A stretch of DNA of 64,000 nt from Anadara kagoshimensis (GCA_021292105.1 CM037870.1:67001260-67065259), one strand, 5' to 3'. Counted from the stretch's first letter, positions 24,151-36,215 are shown. Made by a program: numbers and translations. The notes: a model not told the origin generated them from the letters alone.

Positions 24151-24878
24151 CTTTATTGTATTTTTTCTTAGTGTTTTGGATTAACAAAAACCTTTATTCT
24201 TTTTTCATACCCATTATAGTTTTGCCATGTGCTTTTGAATTTTTAGGAAATAATTCATTTCATAAGGGTTCAAAAGTAGCACATGGCAATATGTTTAATA
24301 TGAATGTATGCTCTATTAAGCTAACATTAAATTTAATTTTTTATTTCTCATTTATTTTACCCCCTTAGATACCTTTTAGAAAATATGTAAGCAACATGCT
24401 GGTGTGTATCGGGTGTTAGAAAGGTAGACTTGGCAAGGCGCCAGTCATATTCCATTTGAAAAATAGGGTGATTTGGCTACATATGAATTAAGAGTCAATA
24501 TCGAGTATAATATGCACTATATATAGTCCCGAAGAGAAAAACTACCGGCTTTTTCTCTCTCGCCAACCCCTTTACTTTAAATTAGATAGACTGCTCCGAG
24601 TGTTTGTACCTATATACACCAATAGATAGAGTATTTTCGATCGATTGTGGTAGTTATGCTCACCTGTGATAGGCCCTTTTTCTGTATACATTTATTTATC
24701 TACATATTTATCTATTAATTTTTTTCTATTGTCTTTTTAGCAATTTCTATATTTAAATTATACTAGTAAGTAGAGGGGAAATCGCGGTCAAGATTTGAAT
24801 CACTTTATCCATTTGGATACATTATAATTTCTATTTCTTGTAATTCATTTTTACATTTACTTATTCATTCTCTTTCAG

Positions 24879-25348
24879 ATGATAAAAGGTTCATAATACG
24901 TGAAAGGACCAGAATGTTTTCTTTCAAATTTCTATAGCTGTAATAAAAAAAACATAATAATCCATTGTAAAGTTTTATATGAAAAGAAAATGTGTACCAG
25001 TACCGAACATATCTACCAGTTTGAAAAAGCGCGTTTTCATGGTCAGTTAGATTTAGCAGAAAAATTGGAACGGCTGAATCCGCGAGAGAAGCTAAGAAAT
25101 TATCCAAAAAAATTAGAAAATCAAATGTTTCCAATGAATGGCAAAAAATCAAATTACATGTAATAAAAGAAATCCTTATATTAAAATACCAACAAGTATC
25201 CGAATTTAGAAAAGAACTTTTGGGGACTGGCAATGCAAAACTTTTACATAACCTTCCGCATTATTTTTCTGGTACAGGCAAACATGGCGCGGGGTGTAAC
25301 CATTTTGGATTACTACTTATGGAGTTGAGAGATAAAATAGCGTTATAA
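24879..25348 (+). pseudogene. NADAR (YbiA-like) domain inside a LINE
   Basis: The domain is covered almost entirely in two frames with one change near 25085. First half: GPECFLSNFYS, then STEHIYQFEKARFHG, then LDLAEKLERLNP, matching the family pattern FLSNFYPC, SVEHAYQxxKA and AxxI. Second half: a W, then EILILKYQQVSEFRKELLGT, GNAKLL and finally GKHGAGCNHFGLLLMELRD, matching WGxGxxGxNxxGxLLMxLR. NADAR proteins act on ADP-ribose linkages and NAD-derived compounds (established). It lies between ORF1 and ORF2 of a LINE, within the same target-site duplication; upstream a pyrimidine run ends in TTTCAG (24868-24879), which could be a splice acceptor. Either the LINE family carries this domain as an extra ORF or a host fragment was captured; one copy cannot tell. 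Confidence 0.8.
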
Positions 25349-25722
25349 ATAATTTCATATTTTTAATTCATACAAAACTATATTTACATATGTTATATTG
25401 TCTATTTTAGGTAAGAAACATAAATAGAGGTAATACCTGGTATAGGTAAACTGGTACTTGTCCGTCGTGGATATTTACGTTTATTTTATGCTAATAAAAA
25501 CGACATTTGCATTTCGCGAAAAACCCGCGCACTTAATTAATATTTTGTTGCGTGCGTTGTATTTAAAAAAAATGTCTATTTTTTGCTCATTTCGTTATTG
25601 CTGAGTACCGGATTTGTGGTTTATTTGATACTATTTACTTTATTTGTAGCTGTATGCTTAAGTAGAGCTATGCTAGCTTTGTTTGTTTTTTATGCATTTA
25701 TTTTTTTGTAGTTTATTTAGTA

Positions 25723-25980
25723 TAGGCAGGCAGGTTTGACCTGTCCGCTTAACCTTTTATTTAAATATTTATCATAGACCAAGTCCATCTCTGTATAGGG
25801 AGTACAAGTGTTTATTTTGTATACCAGTAAATCTTCAGATATATGCTCATCTTATAGAGCACACCTGTGCGATATGTATGTATTAACTTGGAGCTTAACA
25901 CTACCCATGCATTTGGAGGATCAGCCTACATGAATATTTTCAATGAAGGGTCAAGCGGACAGGTCAATGTTGTTTGCCTA
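25723..25980. mobile_element. Inverted-repeat (MITE-like) element nested in the LINE
   Basis: About 30-bp inverted ends: ggcaggcaggtttgacctgt with 'ccgcttaacc', against the inverse of 'gggtcaagcggacaggtc' and 'tttgcc'. Similar end sequence occurs at 3205-3225, 10565-10585 and 15950-15970. No coding capacity. Confidence 0.65.
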
Positions 25981-26626
25981 TAATATGCTCAAATAGAACA
26001 ACGTTATTTAAGGATTCCGTTTTATACTTTGTAGATAGTTTATTTATTTATTTATTAATTAATTGATCTATAATAAAGAAAAGGTATGATATTGTTTGTA
26101 AATATGATTATATGTTTTTGAATTTTGATTTGTGTATGGTTATTTGTATAAGTTTTTATAAGTTGAAAACTTATTTATTTATTTATTTATTTATACTATG
26201 ATTACGTATGTCTTTGCATGCATGTAATAAAATTATTTGTATCTGAATGCTTATTGGCAGTGCATTATTTTCCATATGCCCCGAATTTATTTATTTATTC
26301 TAGATATAAATAAGTTATTGTGCTGGCTTTTTGTTTCGTTTTTATGTTAATGTACCTTTTACAGAGTTTAGTTTATATTATTATTATTATTATTATTATT
26401 TTCAAGTTTTTTTCGAACATTATTTTTTTAGTTGGAATTTTGAGCTTGAAAGTGTGAATTATCAGATACTTTTTTAACTTTACATTTATGAATGGAAGAT
26501 GTTATAGGGATTTAATGGGTGGGGAACTACAAGAATCAGAAAATTACATTATTCTGAATGTACAACAGAATATTCTTTTATTTTCAGTCAACATACAAAA
26601 AACATTTAGAATAGTAAATTTTATAT

Positions 26627-27235
26627 ATGTCAATAGGTAAAATCAGTATTGGTAGTGTTAATTGTCGTGGATTGTCATCAAATTTGATAAAAAGAAGAGA
26701 TATTTTTGAAAGATATAGAAAGAAGTATGATTTAACTTTTATTATTGATAGCCATTGTAGTAAAGAAAAAGAGAATATGTGGAGAAATGAGTGGGGGTAC
26801 AAAGCTATACTTAGCTCTTTCGCCAGCAACAGCAGAGGAGTCATCATACTTCGTTTGAGTATAAACTCAACAGGCTAACATTATATATTAGCAGCAATTT
26901 ATGTCCTCTGTTTTTTAATCACTACAGCGTATAATAGATGTAATTGGTAATACGTCCGTAATAATTAGAGGTGATTTTAATGTCCCATTGAACTATAGTA
27001 TTGACACAAAAAATTACAACAAAAACAATAACCCTAAATCCCAGTCCAAAATTCATAAAATTATGTCCGATTTAGGCTTAATAGACACTTGGAGAGAGTT
27101 CCATCCCGAATTACTAAGGTACAGTTGGCATGGTCCTAGGTTACTTTCTGATTACATCGGATTTGCATATATTTGTTACAGAATGCGACATTGATATAAA
27201 ATATAAATCGGATCATTCTCCAGTAAGTCTCACCT
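26627..27235 (+). pseudogene. LINE ORF2, apurinic-like endonuclease domain
   Basis: Starts at ATG 26627. Shows SIGSVNCRGLSSNLIKRRDI (NxRG motif), ERYRKKYDLTFIIDSHCS at the place of the catalytic ETH, then NEWGYKAILSSFASNSRGV. After a break, GDFNVPLNY is followed by TWREFHPELLRYSWHGPR and the SDH motif (SDHSP near 27215). It nicks target DNA for target-primed reverse transcription; broken here. Confidence 0.8.
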
Positions 27236-27899
27236 TTATTTTTAAAAAAAAAACGGGGTAGGGGATTTGGAAATTCAATAATAGTTTATTATCGGACCCA
27301 GAATATATAATATAGTAAAAATGTATATATGATACCGTACAACAGTATAGTTATAAGGATACAGGGGTGGAAAAATACGATATAAATGATCAGCTTTTAT
27401 GGGAAATGATAAAACTTATGATTAGGGGAAAAACTGTTTCTTACTCATCTTTCAAAAAGAGAAAAACAAAAAAGGGGAAAAAGATTTAGAAAATAAACTC
27501 AAATCACTTTATCACTCGCAAAACGCAAATGAAACCATCATTATTGAATTAGAAAATAAATTAAAGTCACTACGAGAAGAAAACATTCGGGGGATAATAA
27601 TGAGATCCAAAGCTAGATGGAAAGTAGAAGGGGAAAAGGGAACAAAGTACTCTGTAATTTAGAAAAAATATATGTTGAAAAAACTATTCCGTTTCTTCTT
27701 TTAGAAGATGATACCAAAATCGAAAATCAAAAGACATTTTAGAGGAACAGAAACGGTATTACAAATCGCTATATTCATAAAAAAATCCTACATTTAACAA
27801 TGTTGATTACTTCCTAAATTCTGAAAATCCTTTCTTTAATTTTATAGACGAAGACACACGTAATTCACTAGAAGTAACCTTAAATATCGCAATGTCTTG

Positions 27900-29040
27900 A
27901 AGTATTAAAAAATATGAATAATGGAAAATCCCTGGGTTAGATAGGTTCACAGTTAATTCTACAAGTTTTTTGGAAAGACATTAGTGAATTTGTAGTAAAT
28001 TCTCTAAATTTTGGCTTTGATAAAGAACTTCTGTCAATAACACAAAGACAGGGAGTTATAACTTGTTCGCCTAAGGAAGGAAAACCAAACCATTTTCTTT
28101 AAAATTGGCGCCCTATATCGTTGTTAAATGTAGACTATAAAATTGCATCAGCTGTTATTGCTAAACGAATTAAATCAGTCCTAGATGACCTTATATCAGA
28201 ATCACAAGTTGTTTTATGAAAGGGACATTTATTGGAGAATGTAACCGATTAGTTATAGATCTTATTGACAAATCAGAGATTCCCGGTGTTTCGGGAATTT
28301 TACTTCTTTTAGATTTCGAAAAAGCATTTGATTCACTCGAATGGTCTTTCATTAAACGAACTTTAAGTTTTTTTGGTTTCGGTGATTCAATAAATAAATG
28401 GTTTCACACTTTTTATAATAGTGCTAACAGTTGTATTTTAAATAATGGATTTTGCTTCCCTTTTTTAACATTGAACGAGGAGTGAGACAGGGTGATCCTT
28501 ATCCCCATACCTATTCATTCTCCAGTAGAAGTACTTAGAACAACAATAAAAAACGACACCGATATTAATGGCATCAAGATCAAAGATACAGAATATTTGA
28601 TAAATCAATATGCTGATGATACTGTTTTGATACTTGACGATGACCCAAAAACCTTAAATAAAGCATTAAAATTAATAGATTAGTTCTCTGTCTGTTCCGG
28701 TTTAAAAGCTAATTTCAATAAAACACAAGCTGTATGGATTGGGGTAAAACGGGGTTGTGGTGATAAACTTATAACTGATAGAAAAATAGAATGGAATTTA
28801 AAAGGAAATTTCAAACTTTTGGGTATAAAGTATAATTTGGGAGATATAGATTTTTACCTAGAAAAATATACAGATAAACTTGAGTCCTTTAAGAAGCTTC
28901 TGAATGATTGGTCATTCCGAAGTTTATCTTTGATAGGAAAAGTGACAGTGATTAAAACTAGGAAAAGTGACAGTGATTAAAATTTTAGCATTACCTATCC
29001 TTGTACAGTATTTACAGATTGATGTTATCTTTCATATGAA
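27900..29040 (+). pseudogene. LINE ORF2, reverse transcriptase domain
   Basis: Segments in changing frames: WRPISLLNVDYKIAS at 28107-28150, LLLLDFEKAFDSLEWSFIK at 28297-28353, GVRQGDPL at 28480-28500, QYADDTVLILDDD at 28606-28644 with the catalytic YADD, then a thumb region to WSFRSLSLIGKVTVIKT (28910-28960), which is partly duplicated (gaaaagtgacagtgattaaa twice at 28938 and 28963). The sequence style is L1/Tx1-like. Confidence 0.85.
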
Positions 29041-29455
29041 ATGGCAAGGTGGATAAAATAAAATGAAATATATTGGTTTTAAATTACGATGAAGGTGGTT
29101 TAAAGGTACCACATATCAAGTCCTTTTTCATGCTTTAAAGATTTCATGGGTACAGAAAATATTCTATCCGCTCTGCCATTCACCATGGAAATGTCTGTTT
29201 CGGGATGATCTCGAAGAGTTTGGGATGATAATGTTTTTATATTCACAAAGAGGGGTTGGCTTCAATCATACCTTTGTTTAATAAATTCCCGGGATCGGTA
29301 TTTACTGCATGGCCAATTTACAAAATAATTACACCACAACCCCAATGACGTAATTTCACAATATCTCTGGTTAAATAATAAAACAGTCTTTTGGAAAATG
29401 GGCAAAATATAATATTTATTTTATAAAGGATTTAACAAATGATGAAGGGAATATT

Positions 29456-30239
29456 ATGTCTTATGATAAGTTTACAGCTAAGGTTGATTTTAATGTTAAT
29501 TATTTAAATAGTTTGATAAATGCAATTCCGAAAAACTGGAAAAGTGCAATTCAGTTACAAGAAGTTCCGCTTAGAGAAGCCAGAAATAGTTTTATTTCTA
29601 AACTGACAGAAAAGAAAAAAGTTTCCAAAATATTTTACAAATATTATTTAGATAATTTAGACATAAAAGAAATAAAACAAAACAAATTTGGCATAAGAAA
29701 TAGGGACTGAATATGATGATGATTTTTGGAAAAATGCTTACAAATTAGGCTTTCTGGTTACCGATGATACAAAACTTAAAGCTTTTCAGTATAAAATTAA
29801 CCACAATATTTATTTTATAAACAGTCGATTAATGAAATGCAAGCTTCTTGAAACTGAACTATGCACTTTTTCTAGGGAAGTAAAATAAACTGTACAACAT
29901 TTATTCTTTAATTGTCAGTATGTAAAAAATATATGAAACACTTTTTTCGATCAAGTTAAAATCAAATGCAACGTGAATATAGAAAATAAAGTAAATAATG
30001 TTTTATTCGGAATACAAGCGCAATTTAATCACCCTGACATTTTAAACTTATGTATTTTGATAATTAAATACTATATTCACATATGTAGAATGTCCAATAC
30101 ATTTCCTCAATATAATATTGCAATAGAAAGGATACGTCTCTACAAACAGATCGAAATGTGTTCCATATATCAGTATTCCACGACAAGGGTACACAAAATT
30201 AGAATTAATTGGGAATTTGTTAAAAAAATATTGGATTAA
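29456..30239 (+). pseudogene. LINE ORF2 C-terminal region
   Basis: Two open pieces (29456-29710 and 29973-30239) with KVDFNVNYLNSLINAIPKNW and ending in IALERIR-like text (IAIERIRLYKQ). The same ending appears in the LINE at 40690. The region after YADD is typical for this group; the cysteine-rich part is eroded. Confidence 0.65.
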
Positions 30240-30352
30240 TATGCTGTTTAATATACATAAATAGATTTATGTAAAAAATGTATTTGATAATGCCTGATAA
30301 TTCTGTTTCTGTAATATATATAGAGTAATAAAAATATTTAAAACAAAAAAAA

Positions 30353-31245
30353 TGTTAGGAGCCAGTGAATACTCACTCGAACAAAATACGCATATATCAG
30401 TAATACACGCTTTGTTCATAATATAAATACGCATTTTAGATTGGGTTAAATCACAACCATTTATTCTTCATTATAAAAATTCAGATTTGGAAAGAGACTG
30501 ACTATCCATTTTAGATATAATTTCAGATGTTGTTAAATTTTTTAATGAATTTGTTAACCTGCCTATTAAAACCAACACTGTCTAATGCCTACAATTGCAA
30601 TGTTTTAACGAATTCGATGCGACAACAATACAGTATAAAAACGTGTTTAAAATAAATCCAGTATGAATCTATTGCAGACAAATAAATATAATAAACTCAA
30701 CGGACTAAATCTATTTTTAGCAAACGTCTTTTGGACACAAAGCAGGAAAATGAAATTAAATGACAGACCATATCTCTCTCTCTCTTTTTATGAAGACTAC
30801 ACAAGCTAAGATTCGAAAGAAAATGAAACCTCATATAAATATGTCATGTACTACTTGTGAACATGACAATTTGCTTTTTTTAAATGTATTATTTAATCAA
30901 AAATCAACCGTAGCACATGACATAAGTATCATTCTTTTACTGTGTGATATGTTGATAATTTTAATATTTAACTATTAACAATTACACAATTATACAGTTT
31001 ATTCGGCGAAATTAAGCGAAATGTTAGCTATAAACGTGCTGAGTATACATGATGAATTAAATATTACTTTATACACCCGTATTCATCTCATCAATGAAAA
31101 TAATTTGAATATAGGCATGTATTATAATACAGTGTGAAATGTATGCAAACGTTTATATGTGTAGACGACAAGGACTTGTTTAGTTATTTATGTAAATACT
31201 GGTACATGAAATAATTAGAAAATAAAAAGTTTGAATCAATTATTC
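30353..31245. mobile_element. DNA transposon remnant, copy B, right part
   Basis: Matches about 21517-22400 of copy A (frame equivalent to the 105-codon one is broken). It ends at the 5' end of another truncated LINE; the last ~450 bp of the element is not found. Confidence 0.7.
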
Positions 31246-33060
31246 GTATGTTTATTACAATATGCTGATGATACATGTATTTCTTTAGATTGATCTTGAA
31301 AAAACCTTAAAACTTCGCTGGATCTTCTGTTCCAGTTTGCAAAGTACTCTAGCTTGAAACTTAATATTAATAAACAAAAGCTATCTGGATAGGCTCCAAA
31401 ATTAATTGTAGTAAAACATTATGTAGTAATCAAAACATTGAATGGAGTTCATGCCCATTTACAGTTCTAGGAATTACCTATTCAGTAACTCTATCTGAAA
31501 TTCAATAATTGAATTTTGACACAAAATACTTAGAAATTAAAAAGGACATAACAACATGGTCGAAACGACTATTAACCCCCTTGGAAAAATTACAGCTATT
31601 AAAACTTTGCTTCTCCCTAAATTAATACATTTTATTTAGTTAGCTTGCCTAACCCCACAGAATCATATATAAAACAATTAGAAAATATAATTTCATCTGG
31701 AATGAAACATGTGACAGAGTAAGCAGAAACCAAATGGTAGAAGAATAAAAACTAGGAGAATGTAAAACGGTTTATCTCAGATTTTTTAAAATAAATCACT
31801 AAAACTTACATGGATATTGAAAATAAACAAATTGTTTGATAAGTAAAATATTTTTTTAATTAAATGAAACTTTTTACTTTAATTTTCTTGCTTTTGGACA
31901 GGACTTTATAAATGTATTAAAAAATAGAACCAAAAACTCATTTTGGAATGATTTATTATCCTCATTAAAAGATTTGTTTCAAGACTATAAAAGAAAATAG
32001 CAACATATTAAAATTTCCTGTATGGTACAATTCAGAAATAAAAATTAATAATAAATCAATCTAATATGACAGCTGGCTCAAAAAAGGAATTATTTATATC
32101 CAAGATTTGTTTAAGGAGGATGGACCTTTTTTAGCATATTCTTAATTCTGTATAAATATAAGTTAAATACTTCATTTACTCTTTATGAAGGACTAAAAAG
32201 TTGTTTGTTGTCAAAATATCCTGTTCGGAAAAACATACAACTAAAGTCCCAAATTATAGACATACCAAACTTCATATATTTTATTAACAGAAACCCTAAA
32301 GGCACTAAAGATATGTACAATATTTCATACATACACTATAAAAAACCAAAACGTGAGTTGAAATGGGCAAATAAACTCAACCTTCATGTTCACTTTAATT
32401 GGAATTTAACAAATAAAAGAATCTTCTCCTTCACAAAAGATACAAAATTTATGTGGCTAAATTACAGATTTTTATAGAATAGTAGTAACAAATAAATTGC
32501 TATTTAAATTTAAACTCGGTGAAAGTGAAAACTGTACTTTTTGTAAAAAAAATATACAAAGATAACATTTGCCACTTATTTTTTTATTTTGAATTTGTAA
32601 GAGAATTTTGGAATGATATTGAAAAATGGATTTCAGAAAAAAATAATCTAAATTTTAATATATGTAAAGGACATTATCCTTGGACAACAGAAAATCACCA
32701 CAAAATACTATATCTTATTATTTCAATGGGAAAAACTTATATTTATAACAAAAAATATAAAAATTCCAACATCCATACTCCTGAATTTAAAGAAATATTA
32801 AATGAATACTTAAATACAGAAAAATATAGATATTATGTAAAAAGGGAAACTGAAAATTTTAAAAACAGATGGAATATTTGCATCAATAATTTTTTCTGTT
32901 TAAAAATGCCTACATTATTTTCAGTAGGAATTCTAGATATGTTTATTCTTGTGTATTATTGAACTTGTACACTGGTCATATATCAGTGTCTATACAACCA
33001 AACCTTAAATCCACTTCCTACAATTAAAAGTCAATAAAATTTTATCCAATTTCTAGACAT
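31246..33060 (+). pseudogene. 5'-truncated LINE (L1/Tx1-like)
   Basis: Begins at the catalytic region (QYADDTC at 31258-31280), continues with the RT thumb (LNINKQK, then TPLGKI) and the C-terminal cysteine motif (CTFCKKNIYKDNICHLFF at 32530-32590). The longest open piece is 147 codons (32519-32962), not a separate gene. Starts abruptly in the DNA transposon copy B, as expected for incomplete reverse transcription. Confidence 0.8.
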
Positions 33061-34125
33061 AATTTGTGTTATATTATGGAAAATATTCACCTGACATGTA
33101 ATATCTCTGTCATCATGTCTGTACAGTAAAACCTGCCTTAAAGATCACTCTATTAAGACCGGCTACTTTTAAAAGCCAGTAAAGTTTTTATCCAAAATCT
33201 AGATACGTTTTGTTTGTTGAACATGTTCACTAAAGATATGGGGATATTATGTGTGCAATAAATTAGTCACCATGTCTATACAGTCAATCCTGTTTTAAAG
33301 AACACCCTTTCATAAAGACCTCACGTTTTTGAAGTACAATGGAATTTTAGCAAAAATTCTCTTATTCATGTAATTTGAACCAGTAAATGTGGCCTTTACA
33401 GACAGCGTTGACTGAATACTCGTATTTTTAGCTATATTTGAGACATCATGTTCACCAAACTATAATTTTATATGTCAGTGTGAACAACACCATGCTATTA
33501 TTGGACAAGACATGTACATGTGTGAATATGTTTACACTATTTTACTGCACTTAAGAAAACAATTTATGTATATATATAATCATATCATGTTTTATGCATT
33601 TCGTTATGAAAATAGTTTTCAAGCATCAGTGATAAAATAATACACTAAAACCAAATTAAGTCACCATTCCAATATAAAAACCTAACTACAAAGATCAGTT
33701 TTCTACAGTTATTCCAATATAAAAACCTAACTACAAAGATCAGTTTTCTACAGTTATGTTAACATGTTTTGATACATTAGAAACTCTAAATAAAGTCCAT
33801 TTTCATACGCTTCATGCATGGCCCCTTAGTTACCATTTTTGTTGTTTTTGATTGCACACTGTCATTCATAAATAACTTTACAAATTTATATTTGCCACAG
33901 GATCATATTAAATTTGGTTCATACAGTTAACATATTGGAGTTGTTCCTATATTTGGAAGTGGGAAAACTTTACTTTTCAGGATGAAAACACTATTTTATT
34001 GAAAATTTTTTTTCAGATTTAAATCATTTAACATAATGATGTTTTCAACATTTTGATTTTATATTAAAAAAATTGAGTCTAGCTCTTTAATCATAGGACC
34101 AGAGGTTAACATGTATGATCATTAT
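33061..34125. other. Non-coding; dispersed repeat traces
   Basis: 33120-33420 holds two copies of a 'gtaaaacctgccttaaagat' type sequence, also met at 49964-50165, which is repeat-like. 33666-33755 is a perfect 45-bp direct duplication. No gene seen. Confidence 0.55.
33666..33755. repeat. Perfect 45-bp tandem duplication
   Basis: The unit starting attccaatataaaaacctaa is repeated twice without change, so it is recent. Confidence 0.95.
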
Positions 34126-34140
34126 ATATATATATATATA

Positions 34141-34595
34141 ATCCAAAAAATTAAAAGACTTCACTAGAAAAAATATGTATCACTTCATTTTACTCAACTA
34201 GTTTCATTGACATTCATCGGGAGTATGAAGTTGATTGTTGTTGCTATGCTAAAGTCACATGACGTGATTATGACGTCATAATAGAAAAGAGATGTAATTG
34301 TTCTACTGCTTTATTTGCATTTAATTTGGCTCTCAATTTAGTTTTTAAAAAGGACTCTTTGATTTCTCTTTGCCTCTCTGTGGTTTCTTTCATGAATTTG
34401 TAGATGGGGAAAATGGTAAATTTGGGTGTTTTTTCCCGAGCACATTGTCTTATATGTCCACTAAGAGGTATTTGTTCATATTGTGGTTGATTTATTTGTT
34501 GTCTGTGGACTGTGACTCTAAGTCGCAAGCTTGTTCCTGTTTGACCCACGTAATGTTCTCCACAACCCTGACATGTGATGATATATAATTACATT
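34141..34595 (-). pseudogene. Penelope-like element, GIY-YIG endonuclease end
   Basis: On the minus strand the frame reads YIITCQGCGEHYVGQTGTSL, then LRVTVHRQQINQPQYEQIPL and SGHIRQCAR, then ETTERQREIKESFLKTKLRA. This is the hallmark Cys-x-x-Cys plus GIY-YIG endonuclease (HYVGQTG in the YIG position, conserved Arg and VHRQQI) at the C-terminus of Penelope-like retroelements. A stop follows at 34268, then a 3' end that stops at an (AT)n tract (34126-34140). The reverse transcriptase part is missing. Such elements are the presumed helpers of retrozymes. Confidence 0.85.
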
Positions 34596-34599
34596 TAGG

Positions 34600-35720
34600 T
34601 AGTATGATCAAGTACTTCAACATAATTCACTCTATTTTTTATAACTTATAACTTTTTATAAAAATTTTCGAGATTTACCATGAATACCTGCACACGACAA
34701 AACCAAGAATGTCATTATGTATTTCTCTGACGCGCTACAGTTTCTTTTACCTGTAGACTGTCACAATGCATGTGTACATCAATGACGCGCTACAATTAAA
34801 TTGTAATGTAGACTGTCAAAATGCATGTGTACATCAATGACGCGCTACAGTTAAAGTGTACTGAAACAAACAACATACATAACGATCAATATTAAATCAT
34901 AGAAAAATCTCTCGTTTTAAATAAAATGAAAAAATAAAAAATAAAATATGTATGCTACCTCTCTCTCTCTCTCTCGTCTAGTTGTTGTATGATGAAGTAA
35001 CTAATAAATAAAACAACCAAAAGCACGCGCACGGATTTATATAAATTCTTTGTGTGTATGGAGCATATGACAGATTTCATTTTTAATTTAATTTAAACTT
35101 TAAAAAACATCACATAAAGGAATGTTCTATAAGATACAAATCAAATTACCAATTTTGAAATATATATGTATCATATTCGTAATAAAACTAGTCAGAAAAT
35201 TCACGCTCCATATCTCCAACCATAAAAAACTACATCTCATCGGGGTACATGACATTGTTGTGATGTGTTTTTAGTTAAATATTTGAGCAAATTTACCTGT
35301 AATGAATAAACGAGTTATATATCGTGATTGAAATTGGCATTTTTTCACATTTTTTACTGACGAATAACTTAGTGTAAAATACTTCTGATTAAGCATACAT
35401 TTGATGATATCTCATAAAAAATTAGATACATTGAGAAGTTTCTACAATTATATGTTTTAACATTTCAGTGTCAACTACGTAAACAAAAAGATACTGACTC
35501 ATATTTTGATAAAAAAGTAAAACAAAGGCCAATCTAGAAAGCTTTGTGTCCCTTCAAAACAATACATGTAAAGATATTTAAATTAATTAATATGATACAA
35601 TATTTGTAATTTGAATATAGCAACTAACGTAACATAATGACCTTAAAAATTAACCATATTACGAAACTGATTGAGACATTTATAAAAAGAATTAACTATA
35701 AAGGAGTTTCGGATACAGAT
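34600..35720. other. AT-rich non-coding stretch
   Basis: Contains the inverted satellite fragment (34725-34862) and a short (CT)n at 34960-34976. Nothing else recognised. Confidence 0.55.
34725..34862. repeat. Satellite fragment, inverted, 2-3 units
   Basis: Units of the 54-bp satellite in reverse orientation (tgcatgtgtacatcaatgac twice, with 'gcgctacagttaaa'). It is far from the duplicated blocks, so the unit is dispersed or was moved with a fragment. Confidence 0.85.
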
Positions 35721-35726
35721 ATTAAT

Positions 35727-35822
35727 ATTATAATTCAACATTCGATGGTCTTAGATATATATTATAATATATATATATTATTATATATATATATATATAT
35801 ATATAAGACCATCGAATGTTGA

Positions 35823-35829
<7 letters not shown>
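35727..35829. repeat. 27-bp palindrome around an AT loop
   Basis: Arms attataattcaacattcgat ... and exact inverse (through 35829) flank ~50 bp of pure AT; another (AT)n follows to 35864. Strong cruciform or hairpin potential. Confidence 0.9.
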
Positions 35830-35864
<35 letters not shown>

Positions 35865-36215
35865 TGTACAATAAGGTCTGTTAATTTATTGTGCAAATAA
35901 TAACATTGTATTACAAACGATTTATTGTAACTTCAATTTTTTTTTTAAATTTTTATGTTAAATTAAATGTTCTTAAAAAATTTCAGTTTTTGACAATTGG
36001 GGACTCGTCCTGATCTGGATAGAAATTAAGCATTTAATCGTTATTTTTGACGATTTGTATAGTAAAACCAGCAATTGTTATATTATTTGGTCTTCCAAAA
36101 TCTCTTCAATCTGATCAAGGTTCAAATGTTCAGGCAAGTAATGTATCAGTTATGCATTAAGCAGTTTAAATCAGGTAGTACATATCATCCTGAAATGTTA
36201 TATTATTATTATTAC
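35865..36215 (+). mobile_element. Gypsy-type LTR retroelement scrap (fossil)
   Basis: A possible LTR end followed by a primer-binding-like ttggggactcgtcc (about 35998-36011), and then a short integrase-core trace around 36090-36200 of the style seen in Ty3/Gypsy elements. Only fragments of an old, broken element are left; most of the internal region is absent. Confidence 0.5.

Larger units (their letters stand above)
23187..30352 (+). mobile_element. Non-LTR retrotransposon (L1/Tx1-like LINE) with NADAR domain
   Basis: About 7.2 kb, flanked by near-identical tgt(t)aggagccRgt at 23174-23186 and 30353-30366, a target-site duplication within the DNA transposon copy B. Order on the plus strand: ORF1 (23419-24150), NADAR segment (24879-25348), ORF2 endonuclease (26627-27235), reverse transcriptase (27900-29040), C-terminal region (to 30239), short A-rich tail. 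The inter-ORF interval of 2.4 kb is unusually long and holds the NADAR segment and a 258-bp inverted-repeat element. Several stops and shifts make the copy inactive. Confidence 0.85.
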
